Part shown: piece by piece, positions 9,955-19,470 of the stretch | Layout of the letters: each line of letters starts with the position of its first letter | Position numbering within the stretch: the first letter of the stretch is position 1 | From: Undaria pinnatifida | Taxonomy: Eukaryota; Sar; Phaeophyceae; Laminariales; Alariaceae | Assembly (NCBI GenBank): GCA_012845835.1 | Contig: JABAKD010000036.1 | Location: 3,072,706-3,136,705, forward strand | Direction: 5' to 3' | DNA length: 64,000 bases | Translations under genes and position numbers: made by a program | Notes under the pieces: generated by a model | Database searches by the model: none | What the model was told of the DNA's origin: nothing | The model's input: only the letters and a program-made list of their open reading frames with translations

Positions 9955-11373
9955 ATAAATCCGACGGCACAGGTTGACACGAGCAACGCATTCAGAGCAG
10001 ACACGGAGGACCCCGCAAACGCTGTGATATCAACCATAGGGAATATTCACAGATTAGGTGGGACCAAACCGGATACCTATCGCGCATGGAGGTCGAAGGT
10101 CCGCGTAGCCTTGTCCATGTTAAACAAAGACGTGTGTTAAGTTCCAAACGGATTGGTTGAACCAATACCAGCAACCACACACTGTGAAACCCCGGACACC
10201 CCCACGAATCTAGTGGAAATGCAACGCTGAAAGATAGCGTGCGAGACCCTCTTCTCTGAAGTTCACCTCGTCCCTGGCGGCCCAGGAGATACACTAGTTC
10301 GCCTATATGAAGACAGAACTTCAGCGGGAGGTCAAGGACACGGACACAAGGCGTGGAACGCTTGTACACCAAGTCCCACAGATACCGCAAGGAAGCTCGG
10401 CGGGCATGCTACGAGAAGGTTGTGAACTTCCGCATGGAGCAAGGGTAAGATCTGGATAAGCATTCCATCAAGCTAATGGAGATTCGAGGGAGGCTGCATC
10501 AAATGGGGGAGAAAATCTCGGAGGAGAGATTTGAAGACATTGTAGTGGAAGGCCTGACTGACGACTACAAGTTTGTAAAGATGACGAGGTCTCACAGCCT
10601 ATTCTTGGGTGTTAATGAAATTGTATCAATGACAAGAAACTTGTACATCGACGCAGTCTCGAAGGCAGGACATGTAAACAAGCTAGCCGGCAGAGGACCG
10701 GTTATTACAACCCCCAAAGGTGAATCTTCGATGCTACAACTGCCAAGATGTTGGACACATCAAGCGAGACTGCACGAAACGCAAGAAGGAGCGATCTGCT
10801 ACAACACAACCGTGCTCGCTTCACAACTCTACGACACACAGCGATGCTGAGTGCAATGCTCAGAAAAAGAAAAACAATACGGAGAACCACCCACAGGGAT
10901 GATTACAAAGTGCCCACACGGCGACTGAGTCAACGGCGACGGAAGAAGAAGAAAACTCAGGGTATGCTTTCGTGACATCTTGGTGGTCCTCATCATCGGA
11001 CAGCCAGGGAACTGCACCGACAACCGAGAGAGAGGGGAATACTGCTGACACACCCAGGCTTGATCCGAAAACCTTGGCCATGCTGGTGGATAGAGGAGCA
11101 TCCGGGAACTACGTTGACGACGAGCTTCATTGGAAGCTCGAGGGCAAGGCCCGGGAAGGGAGACTCTGCGGGCATAGCATGAACAGCAAAGCGTATCGGG
11201 TTTACAGCAAGAAGAAGGGACGAGCGATAGAGAGCTGCGACATAATCTTCATCAAGATCCCAGCATCGACGCTGGTTAAGGGCAACACCACCGGCGACGC
11301 AGGCAGTACTCACGCAGACAGCTCGCAGGCAGAAACACGGACGACACTTGTGTCACCTACAGCGAAGAGATAG
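9835..11373 (+). pseudogene. degenerate Copia gag-pol with internal deletion
   Basis: Fragments of a Copia polyprotein lie in order but in shifting frames. Gag start at about 9955-10137: IGNIHRLGGTKPDTYRAWRS. Gag middle at about 10350-10660: YRKEARRACYEKVVNFRM, then EERFEDIVVEGLTDDYKFVK. CCHC zinc knuckle at about 10729-10770: CYNCQDVGHIKRDC. Aspartic protease motif near 11086: LVDRGASGNYVDD, with the usual DSG changed to DRG. Then, in the same frame, EGRLCGHSMNSKAYRVYSKK and ESCDIIFIKIPAS, which I recognise as the region after the integrase core. The junction at about 11137 therefore joins protease to the integrase C-terminus, with the integrase core deleted. Reverse transcriptase and RNase H are not detectable downstream. 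Stops (for example 10138) and frameshifts make it non-functional. Confidence 0.75.
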
Positions 11374-11639
11374 GCAGCCTCCCGAAGAAACTGTCGAAGC
11401 TCATGAGTAGGAATATGGACCACTCACCATCGGCTGGCGAGGAGGAGCCGGCCGAAGAAGGCACCGGCAATTGCCAGACACCTGAGGCGACCCCGACAGG
11501 ATCATTGCCGCCAGATCACGACCTCGGCAGCGCAACACGTATGGGCACACTCGCGAAAGGTGCCGTAATTCGCGTCTCACACGAAGGACTACACACTCAC
11601 CAGCAGCGAGAACTGCGCGTAACCTGGGATTGCTCACCA

Positions 11640-11916
11640 TTTCATGCTTTGTAGATGTTGCCGATGCGATTGTTGAATGGCTTGTACCAATGTGAGCCCG
11701 GCATAAAAGCTGGCTTCCGATTCCAGATTTTATGGTGTGTTCAAGAATTTCGTCAACCGTGATATATACGCGTACGTAAATACCTCTTTTGGTTTGATAT
11801 CTTTTGCCCCTCGGTATTTTTTTACTCCAGTCAGTGTGAATTATTTCACTGTGGAGAGACTGGAGCACGTGCTGTGACCACGGATTTGATTAAGCTAGTT
11901 CACGTGAGAAGGATTG
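11640..11916 (+). repeat. dispersed repeat family C, copy 1
   Basis: This is alignable with 34160-34354. Shared words include ctgtgaccacgga followed by ttgatta, acctcttttggttt against acctttggttt, and cccctcggtatt against cccctagggtatt. It follows the Copia remnant directly and may be its 3' portion or a separate element. On the minus strand both copies read a similar short peptide (IKSGIGSQ against YKSEIGSQ), too little to assign. Confidence 0.45.
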
Positions 11917-12162
11917 TCAGAAACTTCACGCTACAGTCAAGTATGCGCAGCCTTGCATCATCCCATCCCAAAGCTAACCGACTTCACATACATATAGACT
12001 ACCAATACTGACAAGACTACCACCGGGGAGAGCGCTCTTGGCGGCCCCGATGCCGTAGATCTGACTTTTGCGTCCCATCGTTACCTCTGGGTGTAGCGCT
12101 GGTACTCGAGAAGACCCAAGCGTCCGGGAGAGTGAGCTACCCAGGCGAACACAAATCCTCCC

Positions 12163-13007
12163 TTAGCAGTTGGAAGCTATGTTCCTATGGGGTTCGGCAA
12201 ATTTTGCCCATATTTCGCTACTTGAAAACCCCCGACTGGAAACCCCTTCTTCCTTGAGAACACTCATTAAAATCGCTTGGTTGTTACCTTCGCCGTGTGA
12301 TGTCATCATGTCGACACCGTCCTAGAATGCCGCGCGTAGCTCGACCGGCGCCTTTCCCCCCATCGAAGTAGTGTCCCGCCCGATGACGAGAAACATCACC
12401 TTCGCTAAAATGGCGAACTTTTTTGCGATGTCGACGGTGCCAGCAGTGCCCGGTTCCACCCCACGTGGTATAAACACGGTGACATTATGCCCCGCTAAAG
12501 GGTTGACCTGTTCCACTACCGCAGAAGGTGCGGGGGCGGTATTCTTGAATACCGCTTGCAGCTGTGCCCTCCACAATTCACATCCCTTTGGCTTCTCACC
12601 ACAAAGTATCCAAAACGGTTGAAGGTTGGGGTTCTTCCAAGGTGTGGTTCTCTCCTTCAGCCATACTTATCCGACATGATCCGGCGAGTGGAAGCCGCAC
12701 CGGTATGCTGTTCCTGATTGCTGTTCGACTCCTCAGCGTCTTAGTTGGCTTGGATGTCATCCAGCACATTCTGAAGGTGCCCGAGCATGTCCTCAACCGT
12801 TTCGAGATGCCCCCTCTCCCGACGGTACAGTCCTTTTTATTTTCGAGCTGCCCCCCTGTTCTCGGCCGCACCGGCCTCGATCGGGTCAAGCCGATCGTTA
12901 ACCGCCTCGCGGTGCCCAGCGTATCCAGCAGGACGGACTGAACGTTCGCCCGCGTTGCTACTAGCACCACCCGACCGGCTGCTCGAACCGCTCGACTTGC
13001 CGCTCAT
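12163..13007 (-). pseudogene. broken reading frame, unknown protein
   Basis: The minus strand reads from ATG at 13007 (MSGKSSGSSSRSGGASSNAG). It continues through RLDPIEAGAAENRGAARK, a stop, HLETVEDMLGHLQNVLDDIQ, a stop and HTGAASTRRIMSDKYG. After a frameshift near 12650 it continues NLQPFWILCGEKPKGCELW, then VVEQVNPLAGHNVTVFIPRG, then a stop at 12322 and MMTSHGEGNNQAILMSVLKE, to TAA at 12163. The protein-like character across 280 codons, with interspersed single stops, indicates a decaying gene or mobile-element protein. The Ser/Gly-rich start followed by a possible helical segment would fit a gag or DNA-binding protein, but I do not recognise a family. Confidence 0.45.
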
Positions 13008-13382
13008 CGTGATTGTCTCGGGCTACACCGTGTCCGTGAGTCAAAATTAAACGTCTTTTTGATAAAAAAATCAACCCGCGAGCGTGATACGAGGCCAGCA
13101 TTCATAGTAAGTGCTGGTAAAAGGCCGGCCATAACTTTGCAGGGGGGCACAACTTCGCCTGTGGAATCAGGGTGGCTCGCCATCACTGCATATGCGGAAA
13201 TGAACCCACGTTTTGTTATTTTCGCTCGAGAAAACCAGCGTGGGCCCAGACGCATATCATATTCGTGTATTTTCTCCTTCGCTTACCATCCGAATTGCTC
13301 GATTGTTACCGCTGCCTTGTTTGCGAACCGGTTTTTCAGGGAAGGACTCAGTCAATTCGATTCAGAATTTCAAATATTATTG

Positions 13383-14276
13383 CGCCCCATAACAACCGCG
13401 CAACGGGTACCCCCAACAGTACTTTATACCATATCAACAAATGCAATCGTACTGCAATTCCATCTTTTTCTTGCGAAGACGTCAACATCACATGTAGACT
13501 ATGCATACACCTGCTCCGCTGCAAGACGGGCCGAGATCAATTGATCACATTTACTTTATTTTAACGCATACCATTTAGGTTTTTATAGTGGTGTTCGGTT
13601 AGGAAACAGTGTGAACATATTAATCTCCGCCCCATCGCAAATGCGCGAGAAGTACCACAAGATTATCCAGTGACACTGCACAGCTTTGTAAATCGAGCAT
13701 ACACGTACTGCGTTTCAGCAGGCAAAACAATGTGATCATTCTGAACCATTCTGTGCCCCATCGCAACCGCACGAGAGGTAAGCAGCCAGAATATAGGTTT
13801 TCAATGAACCCACACGCATTGCCACGACCTGTGAATTATGCCACTCACTTTCGTCCACCCAATAAAACGCAATTTCTGCCCTTGCGGTTGACTATGTACA
13901 AGTATCCACCCTCAAGACCTCTTGAGCGTTTGGCTGTGAACATTTTCTATCACTCAACCATGCGGGTGGGAAGTCATGCATTCGTATTGCCACATTATCT
14001 ACTCTTGTTCGCGCTCAAGAGCCCTCGAGTGGATTGTTTGGCTACCAAAATTTCACCTCACCCAGCAGTCCGCATGGAGAATCACTCGTTCGTTATGCCA
14101 CAAAAGATTTATCGTGCACATACGATCGTTTGGCTGTGAAGAATGTCTCCTACCCAGCAGTCCGCATGAGGAATCACTCGTTCATGATGCCACGTAATAT
14201 ATATTGTGCACGTACACGTCGATCTGAAATTGTAACCTGCACCCCACCGCAAACGCGCGATAGGTACCAGCAATAA
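13383..14276 (+). repeat. four scattered copies of a ~33-bp module
   Basis: The module is approximately GCGCCCCATCGCAA followed by CGCGCGAGAGGTACC. It recurs at about 13381-13414, 13628-13661, 13752-13785 and 14238-14272 with substitutions, each time preceded by an AT-rich stretch. Spacing is irregular, so this is not a simple tandem array. Confidence 0.55.
13926..14218 (+). repeat. ~92-bp tandem repeat
   Basis: Three adjacent units start at about 13926, 14031 and 14127. They share gtttggctgtgaa, a cacccagcagtccgcatg-like segment, gaatcactcgttc and ttatgccac. In addition, 13869-13935 is duplicated at 14529-14595 (cgcaatttctgcccttgcgg and onward), so this is a locally rearranged repeat cluster. 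Confidence 0.6.
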
Positions 14277-14370
14277 CTTTTGAGTTGCTCGGGATAGCGA
14301 TACCTTACACGTGCATTGTTTTTGCGACGCCTTGCCGCAACGTATGAACTCCACTGCAATAACAGGTGTT

Positions 14371-14510
14371 GTATGACATCACGACTCACCCGACAGCAGT
14401 ATGATATCACGACTTACCCAACAGCAGTAATGTGGAGTGGATTCTGTGGTCAACGAACAGAATATATGAACTAGACTGCGCCCAACGTGACGTGAAGCCA
14501 TATTCAGTTG
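14371..14510 (+). repeat. repeat family D, copy 1 (CRE-like tandem)
   Basis: This is a 140-bp unit matching 17915-18054 at the same length. It starts with two or three copies of a tgacatcacgactcaccc then aacagcagta module and continues through aacgtgacgtgaagccatat to cagttg. The TGACATCA/TGACGTCA words resemble CRE/ATF-type bZIP sites. The pair probably represents LTR or promoter fragments of an element. Confidence 0.6.
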
Positions 14511-14654
14511 GCGTTGGACCTAACAGGACGCAATTTCTGCCCTTGCGGTTGACTATGTACAAGTATCCACGCTGAAGACCTCTCGGGCGTTTTGCTGCGA
14601 AGGGTTTCTTGCACCCAATAATGCAGATATATAATAGGTACAAGGGCTTCGCTC

Positions 14655-14677
14655 GCGGGCGGCTGGGCGCCGCCCGC
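14655..14677. other. GC-rich perfect hairpin
   Basis: GCGGGCGGC and GCCGCCCGC form a perfect 9-bp stem around the loop TGGGC. There is no flanking U-tract or gene end that would make it a terminator. Confidence 0.6.
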
Positions 14678-15207
14678 TACGCTTGCGGAAGGAGGAATAG
14701 ACATTCAGTAGAAAGGCGGAAAAGAAGCACAAATGGCGCAATGTGCGACTTGAAAATGCCAAGAGGTCCATATATAGTACAACGGTACAGGATAGAGACG
14801 ATTATGATTATGAGTTTGTTATTATCATCCATTCGCCCAATCCATGATAGGCAAGTCGGAGGACTTCCTTGGCATATCCTTCCACCTCTCAGGTAGCACC
14901 TATGTAGGTCCTGTACACTTAATGATAGCTCTCTCTCTAAGTCGATCATCAACAATAAATTATCGCAGTGCATAAACACCAGGCACGCGCTTGTCAAGGA
15001 TAGAGACAGGAAAACTACAACTTAAGATGTAAAGGAGCGCAGTGCCAAAAAAAACATGCTGGAAGCAGGAACTTGAACGCACACACCGCAAACATGTGAA
15101 GTACATTTGTATTCCTGAAAGACGAAGAGCACGCATTTAGGCATAGTTCTCAAAAAACGATGCTGGTATAATAAACCACAACTTGACGTTCTATAAAGAA
15201 CGTGCTG

Positions 15208-16127
15208 TCAACATTGCTTCCGAAGGAGCATGCAGGCTTGCTTGGACTCTTCCTCCTCAGCGGAGGTACCCAGCACCTTGCACTCTTGTTTTTTGTCGAT
15301 GGTCTTGTGGATCTGTCCACAAACGTTGAAGCAGGGCGGGAGAACGTCGATATGTGTCAAGGAATTAGTGGGGTATTAGTCCGTTTGACCACTTGCACAG
15401 GTTAACCAATAGCTTACCCAAATTAAGCCTTATAACACTCTACCCCCCTTAAACGGCGGGATAGAAGGTCGGCCGTATATACGGGCGGACCTGTCATTCA
15501 TCCAAGCCGTTTCATTTCCTGGGTAAACCGGGGAGAGTATTTTTCAAGTTCGCCATGGGAAAATCTGAAAAAGTTTATTATGGTGGGTGTGGGGATCGAA
15601 CCCACGACCCAAAAACCCATGGTCTGTCGACGACGCCATTTGTTAAGGTATTAGTGGGGTATTAGTCCGTTTGACCACTTGCACAGGTTAACCAATAGCT
15701 TACCCAAACTAAGCCTTATAACATAAGTATGTGTAAAAAAGTATTCGTACTTCTCTCCAGCAGACGTCGTAACCATCCAAATTATTGGAGCTCCTTTCGC
15801 TGTTAGTAATTGTTGTAGTATTGTTGTACTTGCTCTTGGTACTTGGAAAAAGAGCCGCACTTCATAGACTATATCCGCACGCCATCCCCTAGTCTTGAGC
15901 AAGAGACATGGATGTCTCGACTCGTGACACACAGGACGCAAGATAAGAGTAGAACGTACCTCGATGTCGAACGCCCTCGTGGCACCGTGGGAATGGAATG
16001 CGGGATGTATATCGAGCAAGTGGTCGCCTGCCTTCTTCAGGAGGTCACCGACCTCGATGTCGCCGGTGCACTTCGTGTTTATGTCCTCGCCGACTTGGCG
16101 GCCCTCGGCGGCTGCTTCGCAGGGCTT
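15208..16127 (-). CDS. two-exon gene fragment, small Cys-containing protein
   Basis: On the minus strand, exon 16127-15960 (56 codons) follows a strong acceptor (gttgttgtcgtttgcag). It reads KPCEAAAEGRQVGEDINTKC, then GDIEVGDLLKKAGDHLLDIH and GATRAFDIE, and ends at a consensus donor (GAG before gtacgt). The intron is 15959-15313 (647 nt) and ends in tttgtggacag. The last exon, 15312-15208, continues in the same phase as IHKTIDKKQECKVLGTSA, EEEESKQACMLLRKQC and TGA. Four to five cysteines and an acidic patch suggest a small, possibly secreted or zinc-binding protein. The family is unknown. A 61-codon open stretch upstream at 16349-16164 (VSNVVVPGRALPINDRFHYN) may hold another exon, and a TATATAG lies near 16387-16393, but I could not place a donor. 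The intron carries a SINE-like insertion flanked by 79-bp direct repeats. Confidence 0.55.
15359..15437 (+). repeat. 79-bp direct repeat, left copy
   Basis: This is almost identical to 15645-15723 (two to three differences). The pair begins at aaggWattagtggggtatta and ends in gccttataaca. Diverged relatives occur at 48700-48930, one of them inverted. Both copies lie inside the intron of the minus-strand gene. Confidence 0.85.
15560..15650 (-). repeat. tRNA-like SINE candidate
   Basis: The minus strand carries an internal RNA polymerase III promoter-like pair. There is an A-box-like TGGCGTCGTCG (15638-15628) and a perfect B box GGTTCGATCCC (15602-15592) inside a 5-bp stem with 7-nt loop (GTGGG, loop, CCCAC), followed by ACCCACCA-like sequence. 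The acceptor 5' strand and D arm do not fold, so it is not a functional tRNA. A tRNA-derived SINE or tRNA pseudogene is more likely. Confidence 0.45.
15645..15723 (+). repeat. 79-bp direct repeat, right copy
   Basis: Partner of 15359-15437. The two copies bracket 207 bp including the tRNA-like sequence. They are too long to be an ordinary target-site duplication, so they may be element termini or a segmental duplication. Confidence 0.85.
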
Positions 16128-16600
16128 CTGCAAACGACAACAACGGATGGGAATACCTTGCGTTCAGTGAATGTTCAAAATAGTAAGGCCACGTAGCTGT
16201 CGTCGATTTCCAAAGTTGGAAAGGAAGTCGTACAATTTAACACTGCTGTTGTAATGAAAGCGGTCGTTTATGGGCAAAGCCCTGCCTGGTACCACAACGT
16301 TGCTAACACCTATGAAACCACCACTGGGACAGGAACGAACGGGATTCACAGTCGCAACTGGTAAGCGTAAGCCCCGGTATACTGCTATATAAGGCCTACC
16401 GGCGGAATACCGACAACGAAGGGTAAGAGACAGTACCTGCTGTATATATTGTTCGGTACTACTCTATTACTGCTGCTATCAACACTATTACGACCGACGT
16501 GTACTGCGATTCCTGAAGAGGTTGCGCACCCTACTTGTACTCGTTAATACAAAGAGTTCATGTGGTTGTATGAAAAAATGAGTAACAGTAGTAGTACACC

Positions 16601-17160
16601 GCGTCACTACATGAACAACTCGCTAACCCCAATCACGGGACTGCTCTCCAGCATCACCAAGGTTAACTTCAGCTTCTGTTTACTGCTATATATCAACCTC
16701 CAGTGTGTACTGCGACTGGTGCTGAGGTATCATGCTGCTGTGTTATTCGTCACTGCATGGACCATTTTTACAACCTTGGCTGACCCCCGTGATGAGACTT
16801 GCTCGTTTTCATTGCGTCTTACATGTATAGATACCACGTAGTCGTAGTCGTACATCCAAAACGTGTGTTTATATCACAGCACAAAGCGTCACTGCATGGA
16901 CCACTTGTTCAACCCCCGCTTACCCCGATGACGGGACTGCCCCGTACTCGTAGTCGTACATACATGAAGAAAGTGTGTTTGGCTGTACGTATGAAAAAGA
17001 AATCGCATCACACAGCGTCACTGCATAGGTCTACTCGTAGACCTGAGTACTTGTACAATTCCCGCTTACACCGCGATGACGGGACTGCCCCGTACACGTA
17101 TCATACTCGTACATGCAAAAGTGTGTTTGTACGCATGAAAAAGAAATCACAGCGCAACAA
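16601..17160 (+). repeat. ~140-bp tandem repeat, four units
   Basis: Units start at about 16601, 16749, 16887 and 17020. They share gcgtcactgcatgga, then ccccgatgacgggactgccc, then tagtcgtacat, then gtgtgttt and atgaaaaagaaatc. The last two are the most alike. ORFs in this area (135 codons on plus, 171 on minus) are by-products of the repeat. Confidence 0.65.
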
Positions 17161-17250
17161 CAGAAATGTAACTCACGTTTCGTCAAGCTCTCAGCTCCTT
17201 CGTTAGGGACGCCGATCGAAGGTGAATTACAGGTGTCCGCGTCACACCAG

Positions 17251-17559
17251 TCACACACACGAGGGTTGTCGCCGCTTCCCCAGTGCTTGGTTATGAAAAG
17301 GTTGGCACGTGAAAGGCTCGTCACTCCTGCAGGTGTCGCAGACAGCGTACTGGGAACTCCTGTTTCTCCTATTTCGTGCGATGAGGAAGCCGTCACAACC
17401 CTTGCTCGGGCACGGCCAATCAGGATTGCCAGAAGAAGCTGAGTCCCGTTCTTGCCCGACCAGCTTCCACACGCCTGATCCTGAACCTCCACCACCCCCA
17501 CTGTTGGCGGAGCCTCCTCCCGCACTAGCCTTGGTCCGCTTCGCAAATTTCAACTTCAA
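17251..17559 (-). CDS. small zinc-binding-like protein
   Basis: A minus-strand ATG-started frame of 102 codons. It has a basic N-terminus (MKLKFAKRTKASAGGG), a Gly/Ser linker (residues 13-29), then a compact region with Cys50, Cys55, Cys74 and Cys77 (WPCPSKGCDGFLIARNRRN, then YAVCDTC) arranged like a four-Cys zinc ribbon, and a further Cys85. The basic start and zinc-binding-like core suggest nucleic-acid binding. It may be the N-terminal domain of a transposon protein rather than a host gene. Upstream (17560-17830) is an A-rich strand that aligns in reverse with 34430-34530, possibly a shared promoter or leader. The ORF ends at a TGA 25 codons after the core, so it is either a complete small protein or a truncated one. 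Confidence 0.42.
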   Translation of the reverse strand: MKLKFAKRTKASAGGGSANSGGGGGSGSGVWKLVGQERDSASSGNPDWPCPSKGCDGFLIARNRRNRSSQYAVCDTCRSDEPFTCQPFHNQALGKRRQPSCV

Positions 17560-17914
17560 ATTGTTATTGCCGATCCGGCAAATATCAAATTCAAATTGTT
17601 TGCAGCCGTCAACGGCAGTTCCCTCTCAACAGCCAGCAATTGGCCAACTTCAAATAAAAGTACAAAAAAGAAGTTGCCGAAAAAGCAAAATAAAAATATC
17701 AGAGAGCAAGCAGAAAAGATCAGAGAATGAGAGCTAAAAAGTAAGTAAGAATGAGACTAGGGAAAGCAAGGAAGGCAAGGAACTTCGGGACGGTTCTTTT
17801 CCCCAGCAACTAATTTTCTTTTCGGCAATTACGGGCTGAGAAGGGCTGAGAGGGGGGAGGATATGCCGAGCGAGACGTCCGAGGGGGGCGAGGTCTAGGT
17901 ATATAGTTTTATAT

Positions 17915-18054
17915 GTATGACATCACGACTCACGCAACAGCAGTATGACGTCACGACGCACCCAACAGCAGTAACGTGGAGCGGATTTTGTGGTTAACTT
18001 ACAGTCTACATGTTCTAGTCTACGTCCAACGTAACGTGAAGCCTTATTCAGTTG
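17915..18054 (+). repeat. repeat family D, copy 2
   Basis: 140-bp partner of 14371-14510 with CRE-like tgacgtcacgac words. Here it is followed within 50 bp by repeat family M, so 17915-18275 may be one compound LTR-like unit. Confidence 0.6.
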
Positions 18055-18099
18055 ACACACCAACCGCCTGCTGCTGTAACGTTTCCTTTTTTACTGCTA

Positions 18100-18275
18100 C
18101 ATGTGATCGAATTGCGGTAATATATAAGGGGAGTCGCCGACCAATATCCTTAATGAGGACACACAACTCGTAATGCGCGCGATCGGAGTATCACACACAG
18201 CTTGCAAAGATGAGTTTCGACGAAATCTTCGATCTCACAGCTGGAGTGTATTTTCATTTTTTAAAATATCGCTGA
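18100..18275 (+). repeat. repeat family M, copy 2 with intact micro-ORF
   Basis: A TATATAAGG box, ggggagtcgccga, taatgaggacacaca and gatcggagtatcacac precede an ATG at 18210. The 21-codon frame reads MSFDEIFDLTAGVYFHF and then LKYR before TGA at 18273. Relatives at 5721 and 45216 keep the same frame. The TATA-like box about 70-80 bp upstream suggests a transcribed leader of a retroelement. Confidence 0.55.
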
Positions 18276-18429
18276 CGCTTCGACCAACAGAAGTCCAACG
18301 CATTCGTCGGTGGGTCCTTGTGTTCAAACGCACCATGTACGTTTCAACTAACAGCAATCCAACGCATTTTTTACGATATAGTAATAAACAAGTAATTTTT
18401 TGGCATGAATATTTTTCGTTTTTCACCTG

Positions 18430-18753
18430 ATGAACTGCCCCAATGTGATACGAGATGCCATACGCGTACTCGAAATGTCGTTGTGTACCCGCGTCCAGGC
18501 CGCCGAGATCGCGACCAGACATGATCCTTTTCACGATTACAAGCATCACCGTATCTCTGCCTCGATTGGGGGGAGAGGCCGATTATATCTCGTTGCTCCG
18601 ATCTGTGATGCTCTTGTGCTTGATCACATTGACGAATTTGTTCCTATTTCCCCGCTATATTTATGTTTGTTTCGGCACAAGCAACACAACTCGCTCGAAC
18701 CGTTTCCAAACGCACACAGACGTATCTCTCGGCCCACCTGTATTGGGGATTGA
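18430..18753 (+). CDS. hypothetical ORF, 107 codons
   Basis: An ATG frame begins MNCPNVIRDAIRVLEMSLCT and continues VQAAEIATRHDPFHDYKHH. A competing 144-codon frame overlaps it at 18455-18889. Composition of the first is slightly more protein-like, but neither has a recognisable domain or splice context. It lies just downstream of the family M repeat, so it could be element-derived. Confidence 0.2.
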   Translation: MNCPNVIRDAIRVLEMSLCTRVQAAEIATRHDPFHDYKHHRISASIGGRGRLYLVAPICDALVLDHIDEFVPISPLYLCLFRHKQHNSLEPFPNAHRRISRPTCIGD

Positions 18754-19193
18754 GGAGACCAATGGCAACCCGTATCTGCACGTAATGTTATGCCGGTCAA
18801 GGCGAGGCCCGTTGTCGACGGTTCCGCGCTCGCTTCCTGTGCCTCGTATGAAGCGCTTCGCCTTCGATGTTGCTTCTTGTTCTCGCTAATTCCTCGACTC
18901 GCCGTCTAGGGATGAACTCGAGAATCACGAAATCACGAATTATCTGATCCAGTGAGCGATCGCTGTCCAGTTGTAAACATCAGTTCTGTCTGTTCGCGTG
19001 TTCTATGAGTGCCAGTCTGCTAGTGAAGAGCACCGTCCCTTGCGGTATCCACTTGGTATCTCAACAAGCGCGATCAACCAAACAATGCCAGCTGCTGCTG
19101 TCAAAGAAAGCTACGTAAGTAAGTACTCCGCCAAACAAAACTATGAACCATAACGCCGAATTTTCGGAATGAACAACAAACAACATGTTGTTG

Positions 19194-19403
19194 TTATCGG
19201 TTCCCGACTCCTAATAATGTTTCCCCTTTGCTAGTGGCACCACCGTCCATAGTGGGAAGTTGTAGCTGTGCACTTGAAACGGCAATGCCTTGCGCGGGTG
19301 CTGATTTTTCTGTTTCCTGCCGCATATTCTCGTTCATCGAGTTTTGCAAGATGCATATTACCTTCACCGCTTTCCATTCATGACGACAGCACTTTACCCC
19401 CAC
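19194..19403 (-). CDS. hypothetical ORF, 69 codons, minus strand
   Basis: The frame reads CCRHEWKAVKVICILQNSM, ENMRQETEKSAPAQGIAVS and AQLQLPTMDGGATSKGETLL to TAA. Amino-acid composition is balanced and hydrophilic, like a real exon. There is no ATG with context at the start, so it may be an exon end or a fragment. No family is recognised. Confidence 0.25.
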   Translation of the reverse strand: MGVKCCRHEWKAVKVICILQNSMNENMRQETEKSAPAQGIAVSSAQLQLPTMDGGATSKGETLLGVGNR

Positions 19404-19470
19404 CCATCTTACTACGACTGACAGTTACGACGTAAGTAAGGCCAACCTCACCTTCTCGACTAACTTACCG

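Noticed and set aside
15560-15650. Functional tRNA gene on the minus strand
   Set aside because: The T arm and B box are good, but the acceptor 5' strand and D arm do not pair and the A-to-B box distance is short. Kept only as a SINE-like candidate.
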